From Thalassospira sp. MCCC 1A01148 (lineage in GTDB: Bacteria; Pseudomonadota; Alphaproteobacteria; Rhodospirillales; Thalassospiraceae), in contig NZ_LPVZ01000020.1 of assembly GCF_001613795.1 (NCBI RefSeq), positions 1,302,001-1,366,000 of the forward strand: 64,000 bases of DNA. Direction: 5' to 3'. This document shows, piece after piece, positions 17,114 through 25,735 of the stretch. The notes under the pieces are model-generated. The model made no database searches, had not been told where the DNA came from, and saw only the letters and a program-made list of their open reading frames with translations. Made by a program: the position numbers and the translations under genes. How positions within the stretch are numbered: position 1 is the stretch's first letter; each line of letters opens with the position of its first letter.

Positions 17114-17596
17114 ATGACAACCCGAAGCGATTTGATTGCATTTGGTGCGCTTGATGATATCGCGCCTGCAACCCTGATTGCCCATATGTCCAACCCGCGT
17201 CTGGCAGAACATATGCCGTTGCTTGGTGACCGTTGGGACCAGAACGAAGTTGACCGGTTTCTTGCGGCCAAGAAGGCCTATTGGCAGCGGGATGGTTTGG
17301 GGCACTGGGCCATTTTCCATGATCGCGAATATGTCGGCTGGGGCGGGTTCCAAAAGGAAGGCGATGACTGGGACTATGGATTGGTGCTGCGCCCTGAATG
17401 CTTTGGCCTTGGCATGGCGATCACGCGCAAGGCGCTTGAATTTGCGCGCACCGATAACCGCATCGATTCTGTGACCTTTTTGCTGGCGCCGACCCGCACC
17501 AATCTTGGCGTTTTACGACGCCTTGGCGCGGTTGATGAAGGCACGGCTTTTCTGCACGGGGCGGCTTTTCGAAAATTCAGGTTAAAGACCGGATAA
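17114..17596 (+). CDS. GNAT-family N-acetyltransferase
   Basis: A 160-residue acetyltransferase of the RimJ/RimL-like branch. GHWAIFHDREYVGWGGFQKE is the central strand pair, YGLVLRPECFGLGMAITRKA the acetyl-CoA-binding loop, and TFLLAPTRTNLGVLRRLGAV the C-terminal part where small-molecule or protein N-terminus acetylases keep an Asn. The substrate is unknown. It lies alone between a terminator and the converging marR. Confidence 0.85.
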   Translation: MTTRSDLIAFGALDDIAPATLIAHMSNPRLAEHMPLLGDRWDQNEVDRFLAAKKAYWQRDGLGHWAIFHDREYVGWGGFQKEGDDWDYGLVLRPECFGLGMAITRKALEFARTDNRIDSVTFLLAPTRTNLGVLRRLGAVDEGTAFLHGAAFRKFRLKTG

Positions 17597-17623
17597 CATG
17601 ATCGCGTTGCACCAACGCCAGAC

Positions 17624-18103
17624 CTAGTCATCGGGATCATGGGACAGGTTGATTAACGCCGCCAGAAGCTGTTTCGGGTCTTCATCGGCGACCTGATTTT
17701 CCAGCTGTTGCTGGGTTTCCTGCCAGATCGGAAAGGCGCGCGCCAAAAGCGCCATGCCATCCCTGGTCAGGGTCAGGAGACGCCCGCGCTTGTCCTTGGG
17801 ATCGGGGGCGATTTCAACCAAACCCCGGCGTTCAAGCGGTTTGAGATTGGCGGTCAATGTGGTGCGATCCATCGCCAGAAGATCAGCGACATCTTTCATG
17901 TGCGGCGGGTATGGCCGGTTTAGCGACATCAAAAGTGAATATTGTCCGCTGGTCAGATCAAGGGGACGAAAAGCGTCATCAAACCGTCTGGCGATGGTGC
18001 GGGCAGCGCGCCGGACATGCAGGCAAAGGCAGGAGTCCCGAACCATTATGGTATCAGCAAATGGCACGGTCTGATCGCTATGGTTGAAATCTTTTTTTGA
18101 CAT
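17624..18103 (-). CDS. MarR-family transcriptional regulator
   Basis: A 159-residue winged-helix protein. The DNA-binding region is MKDVADLLAMDRTTLTANLK followed by the wing PDPKDKRGRLLTLT. Cys25 and Cys27 (DSCLCLHV) near the dimer region could sense oxidation. It is divergent from a VOC-protein gene with a perfect 12-bp palindrome between them, so it likely represses that gene and itself. Confidence 0.9.
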   Translation of the reverse strand: MSKKDFNHSDQTVPFADTIMVRDSCLCLHVRRAARTIARRFDDAFRPLDLTSGQYSLLMSLNRPYPPHMKDVADLLAMDRTTLTANLKPLERRGLVEIAPDPKDKRGRLLTLTRDGMALLARAFPIWQETQQQLENQVADEDPKQLLAALINLSHDPDD

Positions 18104-18112
18104 GAATAAATT

Positions 18113-18128
18113 ATGTTGATATCAACGT
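18113..18128. promoter_or_regulatory. MarR operator palindrome
   Basis: ATGTTGATATCAACGT, whose core GTTGATATCAAC (18115-18126) is a perfect palindrome. It is 10 bases from the marR start and within the promoter region of the divergent VOC gene; size and position suit a MarR dimer site. Confidence 0.75.
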
Positions 18129-18223
18129 ATTTGTCAAACGGGAAAATCATAATTTGCTGATAAATGCGCCGTTTGATCGTCACCGAAGCGCACCACCGTT
18201 CTGCCCGGCAAGGAGGACGCCAC

Positions 18224-18697
18224 ATGCAGAAGATCAGCCCCTTTTTGTGGTTTAACCAGACCGCAGAAGAAGCCGTGAATTTTTATGTCTCGGTTTTTGC
18301 CGATGCCAAAATCGGCGACATCATGCGTGCAAGTTCCGCCGGCCCCGGCCCGGAAGGTAGCGTTCTAACCATTCGTTTTGAGCTTTTTGGTCGGCAATTT
18401 ACCGCCTTTAACTTTCCGTCGGATTTTGAATTTACCGAAGCCGTATCCTTTGTCGTCGATTGCAAGGATCAGGCAGAGGTCGATTATTACTGGGATTGCC
18501 TTTCGGAAGGCGGCGAGCCGCGTGATTGCGGCTGGGTCAGGGACCGGTTTGGCGTGTTTTGGCAAATCACCCCGACCCGCCTGATTGAATTGATGACCGA
18601 TCCGAACCCGGCCATCGCCGCACGCGCAGCAACCGCAATGATGACCATGCAAAAAATCGATATTGCCGCGCTTGACCAAGCGGTGGCAAACGGCTGA
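18224..18697 (+). CDS. VOC-superfamily (PhnB-like) protein
   Basis: A 157-residue glyoxalase-fold protein. The chosen ATG has a perfect AAGGAGG site; a longer in-frame start exists at 18164. Family features are ISPFLWFNQTAEEAVNFYVS at the start and DRFGVFWQITPTRLIELMTD near the end, as in PhnB/3-demethylubiquinone-methyltransferase-like VOC proteins. It probably binds a metal and a small hydrophobic or phosphonate-like ligand. It heads a three-gene row and sits behind the MarR palindrome. Confidence 0.87.
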   Translation: MQKISPFLWFNQTAEEAVNFYVSVFADAKIGDIMRASSAGPGPEGSVLTIRFELFGRQFTAFNFPSDFEFTEAVSFVVDCKDQAEVDYYWDCLSEGGEPRDCGWVRDRFGVFWQITPTRLIELMTDPNPAIAARAATAMMTMQKIDIAALDQAVANG

Positions 18698-18770
18698 CCG
18701 GCCCCGCCCCGGTCGGGTCGCGCTGCAAAGACCAAATCCCCCTCGCACCACCACAGCCAGGATATGTTTG

Positions 18771-19208
18771 ATGTCAGAAAAACAAGCCAGAGATCGCCAG
18801 GCGATTCTTGATCTGTTTGATCGCTGGGCGACGGCCAATCGCAACAAGGATATCGATGCGATCATGGCCCTTTATCATCCCGATATCTGCTCTTATGACG
18901 CGGTTGGCCCCCTGCAAGTCGTCGGTGGCGAAGATTACCGTGCCCATTGGGAAAAATGCCTGCCCAAGGACGCCGAAATGATTGTCGAGATGCAGAATCC
19001 AACCATTCGCGTCTCAGGCCATCTTGGTGTTGCGCGTTTCCTGATCCGCTGCGGGATGTGTGATCAGGATGGCACCGAACAGGCCAGCTGGATGCGGTCA
19101 AGCTATCACCTTGAAAAGCGCGACGGCCAATGGCGCATCGCGCATGAACATTTCTCTGTGCCGTTTGATATCGACAATGGCCAGGCCCAGTTCGGGCTTG
19201 AACCATAA
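18771..19208 (+). CDS. SnoaL/NTF2-like (DUF4440-type) protein
   Basis: A 145-residue cone-fold protein. RQAILDLFDRWATANRNKDIDAIMALYHPD is split here into the characteristic first helix and strand; YHLEKRDGQWRIAHEHFSVP closes the fold. NTF2-like proteins act as small isomerases, dehydratases or binding proteins. The start at MSEKQ is preceded by CAGGA; upstream in-frame codons look non-coding. It follows the first VOC gene by 73 bases. Confidence 0.85.
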   Translation: MSEKQARDRQAILDLFDRWATANRNKDIDAIMALYHPDICSYDAVGPLQVVGGEDYRAHWEKCLPKDAEMIVEMQNPTIRVSGHLGVARFLIRCGMCDQDGTEQASWMRSSYHLEKRDGQWRIAHEHFSVPFDIDNGQAQFGLEP

Positions 19209-19246
19209 GCCGTGCCCACCAACGCAATCTTAAAAAGGAAGCCCCG

Positions 19247-19654
19247 ATGAGAATAATCAGCTATTTGAATTTTGATGGCAATTGCCGCCCGGCGATGGCG
19301 TTTTATCAATCCGTTCTGGGCGGTGAACTGATAACGGTTCCCTATGGCGATACGCCAATGGCCGCGGAAATGCCCGATATGGCCGACAAAATGGCCCATG
19401 CCTGCCTTTCGGGAGATGGCTGGACCATCATGGCATCAGACAGTCCGGCCCCGAATTTCGAACCGATGAAGGGGATGAATATCTCCATCCATGCGGCCAC
19501 GGCCGACCAGGCGCGCGCGTATTTTGACGGGCTTGCTGTTGGCGGTACGGTGATAATGCCGTTTGCAGAAACATTCTGGTCAAAGGGCTTCGGCCTGGTG
19601 AATGACAAGTTTGGCACGCCCTGGATGATCAATACTGAAGATGACAACGCCTAG
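19247..19654 (+). CDS. VOC-superfamily (PhnB-like) protein
   Basis: A 135-residue glyoxalase-fold protein starting after AAAAGGAAG. MRIISYLNFDGNCRPAMAFY and VLGGELITVPYGDTP match the PhnB group, ending GFGLVNDKFGTPWMINTE. It is the third gene of the MarR-side row (VOC, NTF2, VOC); it resembles the first only at fold level. Confidence 0.87.
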   Translation: MRIISYLNFDGNCRPAMAFYQSVLGGELITVPYGDTPMAAEMPDMADKMAHACLSGDGWTIMASDSPAPNFEPMKGMNISIHAATADQARAYFDGLAVGGTVIMPFAETFWSKGFGLVNDKFGTPWMINTEDDNA

Positions 19655-19729
19655 GGTGCCAAACCACCGTCGCTGAACGATATGTTGCCTTGACCCCCAT
19701 TTCCCGTCAAAGTGGTGCAACTTGGGGTT

Positions 19730-21256
19730 ATGGGGGCAGGCGAATTGACAGCGCGGGTTACCACAGTTGCCTTTGCCGGGATTGAAACGATCCCTGTTGA
19801 TGTGCAGGTGCAAATGGCAAGTGGGCTTCCGGCCTTTAGCGTTGTTGGCCTGCCCGACAAAGCAGTGTCAGAGGCCCGCGAACGCGTTCGATCCGCCCTT
19901 TCGGCCATGGGGTTGGCCCTGCCGCCCAAACGCATCACGATTAATCTGGCCCCGGCCGATTTGCTTAAGGAAGGATCGCATTTCGATCTGCCGATTGCGC
20001 TGGGCATTCTGGCCGAGATGGATGTTATCGGCCATGACGATATCGAACGGTTTCTGGTGCTGGGTGAATTGGGGCTTGATGGCAGTATCACCAAGGTTGG
20101 CGGTGTCTTGCCCGCTGCCATGGAAGCCGGGATGCAGGAATGCGGCATCATTTGCCCGGAGGCCAATGGGGCCGAGGCGCTTTGGGCCGGGGACCTTGAA
20201 ATCCTTGCCGCACCCAGCCTTGTCGCCCTGATAAATCATTTCAAAGGCACGCAAATTCTGCCCCGTCCGATCCGGCGTGACGCAGACGCGTTCAATGATT
20301 TCCATGGCGACCTGCGCGATATCAAGGGTCAGGAAAGTGCCAAACGCGCGCTTGAGATCGCAGCAGCCGGGGGGCATAACCTGTTGATGTCGGGGCCGCC
20401 GGGATCGGGAAAATCAATGCTGGCCGCCCGTTTGCCCGGCATTCTGCCCGACCTTGATGCCAGACAGGCACTTGAAACCACGGTCATCCATTCCGTATCC
20501 GGAATGTTGCCTGAAGGTGGCCTGATCCGCACCCGCCCGTTCCGCCAGCCCCATCACTCTGCCTCTATGCCGGCCCTTGTCGGTGGTGGCCATCGGGTCA
20601 AGCCGGGCGAGATTTCGCTGGCCCACAACGGGGTGCTGTTTTTGGATGAATTGCCGGAATTTCAGCGCAATGTGCTTGATGCCCTGCGCCAGCCGCTTGA
20701 AACCGGACAGGTATCGGTTGCGCGCGCCAATGCGCATGTGACCTATCCGGCACGTGTGCAGCTGGTGGCGGCGATGAACCCGTGCCGGTGCGGCTATCTT
20801 GGTGATAACGAGCTGGCCTGTACCCGTGCCCCGCGTTGTGGCGAGGAATATCAGGCACGGCTTTCAGGGCCGCTTCTGGACCGGTTTGATATCCAGATCG
20901 AAGTGCCCGCCGTCAAACCCGAAGACCTTGATTTACCGGCCAAGGGTGAAACCAGTCAGGCGGTGCGTGAACGGGTGTTTCTGGCGCGCGAACTGCAAAT
21001 GTTGCGATATAAAAACGAAAACATCTCCACCAACGCCGAAGCCGATGGTGAAACCCTGCAAAATGCTGCCGGGCTTGATGCGGATAGTCGCGGCTTGCTG
21101 CAGGATGCGGCCCGTCAGATGAAGCTGTCAGCCCGCGGATATCACCGGATATTGCGGGTGGCGCGCACGATTGCCGATCTTTCGGGCAGTGGTGCGGTCA
21201 AGCGTGGCCACATCGCCGAGGCGCTGAATTACCGTCAGATGGTCTATCGGCGCTAG
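19730..21256 (+). CDS. comM: YifB/ComM family Mg-chelatase-like AAA ATPase
   Basis: About 508 residues. The N-terminal ~180 residues are the Lon-protease-like domain (VTTVAFAGIETIPVDVQVQM, GLPDKAVSEARERVRSAL). The AAA core has Walker A GPPGSGKSMLA, Walker B GVLFLDELPEF and the C-rich AAMNPCRCGYLG insert typical of ComM. ComM is a hexameric helicase that drives branch migration during natural transformation. GTG at 19712 or TTG at 19745 are alternative starts. Confidence 0.93.
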   Translation: MGAGELTARVTTVAFAGIETIPVDVQVQMASGLPAFSVVGLPDKAVSEARERVRSALSAMGLALPPKRITINLAPADLLKEGSHFDLPIALGILAEMDVIGHDDIERFLVLGELGLDGSITKVGGVLPAAMEAGMQECGIICPEANGAEALWAGDLEILAAPSLVALINHFKGTQILPRPIRRDADAFNDFHGDLRDIKGQESAKRALEIAAAGGHNLLMSGPPGSGKSMLAARLPGILPDLDARQALETTVIHSVSGMLPEGGLIRTRPFRQPHHSASMPALVGGGHRVKPGEISLAHNGVLFLDELPEFQRNVLDALRQPLETGQVSVARANAHVTYPARVQLVAAMNPCRCGYLGDNELACTRAPRCGEEYQARLSGPLLDRFDIQIEVPAVKPEDLDLPAKGETSQAVRERVFLARELQMLRYKNENISTNAEADGETLQNAAGLDADSRGLLQDAARQMKLSARGYHRILRVARTIADLSGSGAVKRGHIAEALNYRQMVYRR

Positions 21257-21300
21257 TCCATCGTCATTCATGCCTTCAATGCCGCTGACGTGACCTGTGA

Positions 21301-22215
21301 TCATATGCGCGACAGGCCGTTCTGTTTGCGGATGATGTTGATCAGGCCGCGCAAGCCCGGATGATTGTTGTGGCGGCTGCTGTAATACATATGGAAGGGA
21401 TCATCAGTTGATGCGTAGTCTTCCAGCACGATTTCCAGCTGTCCGTTGGCAAGCTCTTCGGCAATGCGCGATTCCAGCAGATAGGCCAGTCCAAGCCCGG
21501 CCTTGGCGGCGGAAATCGTCGTTGCCGTGTCCTGAATGGTGATATGGCCCGGCACGCGGTAGCTTTTCTGATCCGGGCCGGTGCCAAGTTCCCAGGGAAA
21601 ACGCGAATTGTCGCCCAGAAGAAGTTGCAGGCATGTGTGATTGCCCAGATCTTCGGGGGTGTCGGGTTTTCCGTGCCGTGCAAGGTAGTTTGGTGCGCCT
21701 GCCACCACCCAGCGCTGGGGTCCGCTGAGTGCGACGGCAACCATGTCTTCCGGGACCAGATGCCCATACCGGATGCCGGCATCATATCCTTCTGCGACAA
21801 TATCAATCGGTCGGTTTTCAACAACGATGCCGAGGTTGACGTCGGGAAAGGTTTCGGCAAATTCCGGCAGTGCGGGGGCGATCAGAAGGTGTGCGGCATC
21901 GGAAAAGGCGTTGATGCGGACCTCGCCAAAGCTGGCGGCACCGGGGGCATCAAGCGTCTGGAGCGCTTCATCAAGCTTGTCAAAGCCCTCGGCAAGCTTG
22001 TTGGCAAGGTCCTGGCCCAGCTCGGTTGCCATAATTGCGCGCGTCGTTCGATTGATCAGCTTTACGCCAAGGCGGCTTTCCAGACGGCGGATCGCGTGAC
22101 TTGCTGCTGACGGCGAAAGTCCGAATTCAATGGCCGCAGCCTTGAAGCTCTGGCGGCGGACAATCGCCAGAAACAGGCGTAGATCAGCAAACTCTGCGCG
22201 GTCGATTCGAGCCAA
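21301..22215 (-). CDS. LysR-family transcriptional regulator
   Basis: A 304-residue regulator. Helix-turn-helix at residues 10-60 (DLRLFLAIVRRQSFKAAAIE, FGLSPSAASHAIRRLESRLG), then a periplasmic-binding-like effector domain. It is divergent from an SDR and aldo/keto reductase pair across a 112-bp intergenic region, the classic LysR arrangement, so it probably activates those genes. Confidence 0.93.
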   Translation of the reverse strand: MARIDRAEFADLRLFLAIVRRQSFKAAAIEFGLSPSAASHAIRRLESRLGVKLINRTTRAIMATELGQDLANKLAEGFDKLDEALQTLDAPGAASFGEVRINAFSDAAHLLIAPALPEFAETFPDVNLGIVVENRPIDIVAEGYDAGIRYGHLVPEDMVAVALSGPQRWVVAGAPNYLARHGKPDTPEDLGNHTCLQLLLGDNSRFPWELGTGPDQKSYRVPGHITIQDTATTISAAKAGLGLAYLLESRIAEELANGQLEIVLEDYASTDDPFHMYYSSRHNNHPGLRGLINIIRKQNGLSRI

Positions 22216-22327
22216 GTTGATCTCTATTCACTTTGTGGATGATTTCAGTTCATGAAAAACCACACCACACGGATCGGTGCAACAAGTAATCTGGGCATAA
22301 GTCAGACAATTAAGCCGGAGGAATACG

Positions 22328-23104
22328 ATGAGTGATATTCAGGCAATCAGGATTCCAGACCTGATGTCGCGGCGTGTTTTGGTAACCGGGGGCTCAACCG
22401 GGATCGGAGCCGAGATTGTCCGGGGGTTTGCCGCACAGGGTGCCAAGGTTGCCCTTCATTACAATGAAAGTCGTGAAGCAGCACTCGCCCTTCAGGCAGA
22501 GTTTCCCGAGCATGTCTTTCCTGTTCAGGGCGATATGAGTGACACCGGTACACCGACGAAAGTGGTCAGGGAAGCCGCCCGCATACTTGGTGGACTGGAT
22601 GGCCTGATCAACAATGCTGGCGGCATGCTTGGGCGTGTGCCGACGACCGAGGTAGAGCCCGAGCATCTTGACCGTGTCTTTGCCCTGAACGGCAAATCGG
22701 TCTGGGAAGCCACGGTGGCGGCGTATCCCTACCTCAAAGAGTCGGAAAACGGTTTTGTCGTCAATACGACATCGATTGCCGCGCGCAATGGCGGCGGGGG
22801 TGGCGCTGTGCTGTATGCGGCGGCGAAATCCTTTGTCAGCAGCCTGACACGCGGACAGGCAAAGGAATTTGTGGCGGACGGCATTCGCGTGAACGCCGTT
22901 TCGCCGGGTCTTATCCAGACGCCGTTTCATGACCGCTATACACCGCCCGATGTGCTTGCCGCGCAAAGCGCAACAGTACCGATGGGCCGCGTGGGCCGCC
23001 CGGATGAATGTGTCGGGGCGTTCCTGTTTCTCGCCTCGAACGCCATGGCGGGCTACATCACAGGCCAGATCATCGAGGTCAATGGCGGCCAGTTAATGCC
23101 TTAG
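22328..23104 (+). CDS. Short-chain dehydrogenase/reductase
   Basis: A 258-residue Rossmann enzyme with a GGAGGAA ribosome binding site. The cofactor motif is VTGGSTGIGAEI, the structural motif NNAGG, the catalytic Ser lies in VVNTTSIAARNGG, and the active-site YxxxK is YAAAK. It likely uses NAD(P)H on an unknown carbonyl or alcohol. It is followed after 12 bases by an aldo/keto reductase, so both are in one operon controlled by the divergent LysR. Confidence 0.93.
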   Translation: MSDIQAIRIPDLMSRRVLVTGGSTGIGAEIVRGFAAQGAKVALHYNESREAALALQAEFPEHVFPVQGDMSDTGTPTKVVREAARILGGLDGLINNAGGMLGRVPTTEVEPEHLDRVFALNGKSVWEATVAAYPYLKESENGFVVNTTSIAARNGGGGGAVLYAAAKSFVSSLTRGQAKEFVADGIRVNAVSPGLIQTPFHDRYTPPDVLAAQSATVPMGRVGRPDECVGAFLFLASNAMAGYITGQIIEVNGGQLMP

Positions 23105-23116
23105 GAGCAAAGATAT

Positions 23117-24103
23117 ATGAACTACAGAAAATTTGGTAAGACAGGACGCACGGTTTCGGAAGTCGGTTTCGGAGCCTGGGCCATTGGTGGCGCCTGGGGC
23201 GATGTTTCAGAGGCTGACGCACGCGCGGCCTTGCATGCCGCCCTTGATAACGGCACGACATTCATTGATACCGCCGACGTTTACGGTGACGGCCGGTCGG
23301 AAAAAATCATCGCCGATGTCATGAGAGAACGCGGTGGTGAACGTCCGTTCATCGCAACCAAGGCCGGACGTCGCCTCGATCCGCATGTGTCCAAAGGCTA
23401 CAACAAACAGAACCTGACGGCATTTGTTGAACGGAGCCTTAAGAACCTTGCGACGGATTGTCTTGATCTGGTGCAGCTTCATTGCCCGCCGACCGAGGTT
23501 TTCTATCGCCCGGACGTGTTCGAGGTGATGGAGGAAATGGTCACCGCCGGGAAAATCCGCAATTACGGTGTTTCGGTCGAGAAGGTCGAAGAAGGGCTGA
23601 AAGCCATCGAATATCCCGGGGTTGCGTCGGTTCAGATCATTTACAACATCTTCCGCCAACGCCCGTCCGGCTTGTTTTTCCGCGAGGCAAAAGCAAAAAA
23701 TGTCGGGGTTATCGTGCGTGTACCGCTGGCGTCCGGCCTTCTGACTGGCAAGATGACCAAGGATACCGCCTTTGCCGCCGATGATCATCGTGCGTTTAAC
23801 CGCAATGGCGAGGAATTTGACAAGGGCGAAACATTCGCCGGTGTGCCGTTTGATGTTGCGCTTGAGGCGGTCGAAGAAATCCGCCGCTTGGTTCCCGAGA
23901 ACGTCACCATGGCGCAGTTTGCCCTGCGCTGGATTTTGATGGAAGAATCGGTGGGGGTTGTCATCCCCGGGGCAAAGAATGCCAAGCAGGCTGCGGCGAA
24001 TGCAGCGGCAAGTGATGTTGCACCGCTGTCGCCAGAGGTGATCGGTGAACTGCGCAATATCTATGAGCAGCGCATCGCCCCGCACGTCCATCACTTGTGG
24101 TGA
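23117..24103 (+). CDS. Aldo/keto reductase
   Basis: A 328-residue TIM-barrel NADPH oxidoreductase. The catalytic Asp and Tyr are in FIDTADVYGDGRSE, the Lys in FIATKAGRR and the His in LVQLHCPP. SVGVVIPGAKNAKQAAANAA near the C-terminus binds the cofactor. Start MNYRKFGKTGRTVSEVGFG is typical of the YghZ/Tas-like group. It ends the SDR-AKR operon before a terminator. Confidence 0.94.
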   Translation: MNYRKFGKTGRTVSEVGFGAWAIGGAWGDVSEADARAALHAALDNGTTFIDTADVYGDGRSEKIIADVMRERGGERPFIATKAGRRLDPHVSKGYNKQNLTAFVERSLKNLATDCLDLVQLHCPPTEVFYRPDVFEVMEEMVTAGKIRNYGVSVEKVEEGLKAIEYPGVASVQIIYNIFRQRPSGLFFREAKAKNVGVIVRVPLASGLLTGKMTKDTAFAADDHRAFNRNGEEFDKGETFAGVPFDVALEAVEEIRRLVPENVTMAQFALRWILMEESVGVVIPGAKNAKQAAANAAASDVAPLSPEVIGELRNIYEQRIAPHVHHLW

Positions 24104-24143
24104 TCAACCGTTTCCATCGGCCTTAAACGGCGATGATACAGAT

Positions 24144-24175
24144 AAAGGGGTACCATGCCGTTGGTGCCCCTTTTT
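24144..24175 (+). terminator. Terminator of the SDR-AKR operon
   Basis: AAAGGGG-ACCA pairs with TGGT-CCCCTTT (one internal T-G step), followed by a T-run, 40 bases past the AKR stop. Confidence 0.8.
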
Positions 24176-24198
24176 GTGTTACTAGGCTCACTGGCTAA

Positions 24199-24798
24199 TC
24201 AGGCGGATTTGCGGACTTCGCTGACGATTTCCGGGCGGCGTTTGCGTTCGATCTTGTAGACCGACGAGGGCGGGACATTGCGGACCGTGGTGCCAATGCG
24301 CGTTGCCTGCAGGTCAAGGCGGGCAAGGATGGCCGCAGGCACCGGGCATCGGGGGCCATAAGTGAACTGATAAAACGCGCCGTCTTCGCGCAGATATTCA
24401 AAGCTGCCCGATAAAATCCCCATGATCTGGCGCGGTGTCATCGAAAGAAGCGGCAGACCACTGATTGCGCTTGCCAGCTCGCCGCGGCCAAACAGGCCAT
24501 GGCGACCAAGGCGGCAGGCATCCATTTGCAGAATGCGGGCCTTTGGGTAGCGCTTTGACAAGAGGCGGGAAAAATCCGGTCCGGCTTCGATCAAGGTCAG
24601 GTCGTTCTGGTTGATCCCGCGATCCAGAAGCGCTCGGGTAAACACACCTGTCCCCGGTCCGAGTTCCAGAACCGGGGTGCGTTGGGCGGTGACTTCTGAT
24701 GTGATCAACCGTGCAAGTGCCGGGCTTGAAGGCGAGATGGCTGATACTTTTCTGGGATCCGTGACCCAGGCACGAATGAACGGCAAAAGATCTGACAT
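24199..24798 (-). CDS. PmtA-like phospholipid N-methyltransferase / class I SAM methyltransferase
   Basis: A 199-residue SAM-dependent enzyme. Motif I is VLELGPGTGVFTRALLDRG, then LTLIEAGPDFSRLLSKRYP and ILQMDACRL. This pattern, with AISGLPLLSMTP after it, is that of PmtA-type phosphatidylethanolamine N-methyltransferases and rRNA-dimethylase-like relatives. If it is PmtA, it makes phosphatidylcholine at the inner membrane. The assignment to lipid is by family resemblance only. Confidence 0.75.
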   Translation of the reverse strand: MSDLLPFIRAWVTDPRKVSAISPSSPALARLITSEVTAQRTPVLELGPGTGVFTRALLDRGINQNDLTLIEAGPDFSRLLSKRYPKARILQMDACRLGRHGLFGRGELASAISGLPLLSMTPRQIMGILSGSFEYLREDGAFYQFTYGPRCPVPAAILARLDLQATRIGTTVRNVPPSSVYKIERKRRPEIVSEVRKSA

Positions 24799-24960
24799 TG
24801 AGAGCCTTTTCCACTCAGGTTGCGATGGCGGCGAACAAAACCTGCCCGCTATTTATGTCGCTACAGGTGCATGTTTGTGTTCATTTTGCGAATTTCCACC
24901 CCGGTAGCGTCGATCTGCATCGCATTGCCAATCGGGCGGGGATCCCGGGCACCCGTCGGG

Positions 24961-25257
24961 TCAGGCCGCGCGCTTGCGGCGCAGGATATCAATGATTTCG
25001 GCCTTGTGCGGGTCAGCATGAAAGGCATCGGCCATGATCATGACACCCTTGGTGCCGTCATTGGCTTCGATCATGAACAGCGTTGCCTCATCACCCGGAT
25101 CGGTGCCGTGATCGGTGCTGTTGGAATGAACAAGGCGCAATTCGTCCGGAGTATAAAGCTTGCCTGTGCCGTCACTGCGCACACCGTTTTCTTCAGCCAT
25201 GAAATGGTGTTCAAAACCGTGGTCTTTGGCATTTTCCTGAAGATCAGCCAAGGTCAT
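24961..25257 (-). CDS. Small conserved protein, tandem paralogue 1
   Basis: A 98-residue acidic cytoplasmic protein with an AAGGAGG site before ATG at 25257. It is clearly related to the next gene: both have DxGTDPGDxATLxMIEANDGT and end in RRK. The middle resembles a ~100-residue family often labelled phosphoribosylpyrophosphate synthetase in Bacteroidota, without the real enzyme's motifs. Function unknown. It follows its paralogue by 68 bases on the same strand. Confidence 0.75.
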   Translation of the reverse strand: MTLADLQENAKDHGFEHHFMAEENGVRSDGTGKLYTPDELRLVHSNSTDHGTDPGDEATLFMIEANDGTKGVMIMADAFHADPHKAEIIDILRRKRAA

Positions 25258-25325
25258 TGCGGCCTCCTTGATCAAAAAAGTGTCTGATAAGGGTAAAACG
25301 CAAGCCTTGGCCGCTTGTTCCGAAT

Positions 25326-25619
25326 TCAGCCGTGCTTGCGGCGCAGATGGTCGATCAGGTCGGCCTTGTTGCGGTCGGTATCGAAACTGCTGGGCACAAT
25401 CAGCATGCCGCGCGTGCCGTCATTGGCTTCGATCATGTACAACGTGGCGTCATCGCCCGGGTCGGTTCCGGCATCGACGGAACGGGAATCGATGATGGTC
25501 AGGTCATCAGGGCTGTATTTTGCCTGTTTGCCATCACATGTGACGTGGTTATCCGATGCACTGAACACATGCGAAAAGCCGCGTTCGCGGGCAAGGTCCT
25601 GCAACTCGATCAAATTCAT
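25326..25619 (-). CDS. Small conserved protein, tandem paralogue 2
   Basis: A 97-residue protein starting MNLIELQDLARERGFSHVF; a GGAGAC site is close to that ATG and a longer open frame exists to 25721. It shares about half its residues with the following gene, with the central GTDPGDDATLYMIEANDGT block and a KADLIDHLRRK tail in the same places. The pair arose by local duplication. Function unknown. Confidence 0.75.
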   Translation of the reverse strand: MNLIELQDLARERGFSHVFSASDNHVTCDGKQAKYSPDDLTIIDSRSVDAGTDPGDDATLYMIEANDGTRGMLIVPSSFDTDRNKADLIDHLRRKHG

Positions 25620-25735
25620 GGAAGTCTCCGATCTTGTGCTGTGTGTTTCATAGCCCATCCTATCAGACTTTGACGCCGCTGTGGTTGCGTGTGCGAAAAA
25701 TGACCGACCTGGGCCGCGCAATATTGCAAAAATCC

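Noticed and set aside
17114-17596. Toxin-antitoxin pairing of the GNAT gene with the 78-residue gene before it
   Set aside because: A strong terminator separates them, the small protein has no antitoxin DNA-binding fold, and the GNAT looks like the RimJ/RimL type rather than a TacT toxin.
23207-24094. 295-codon minus-strand reading frame
   Set aside because: Antisense to the aldo/keto reductase, which carries all catalytic residues.
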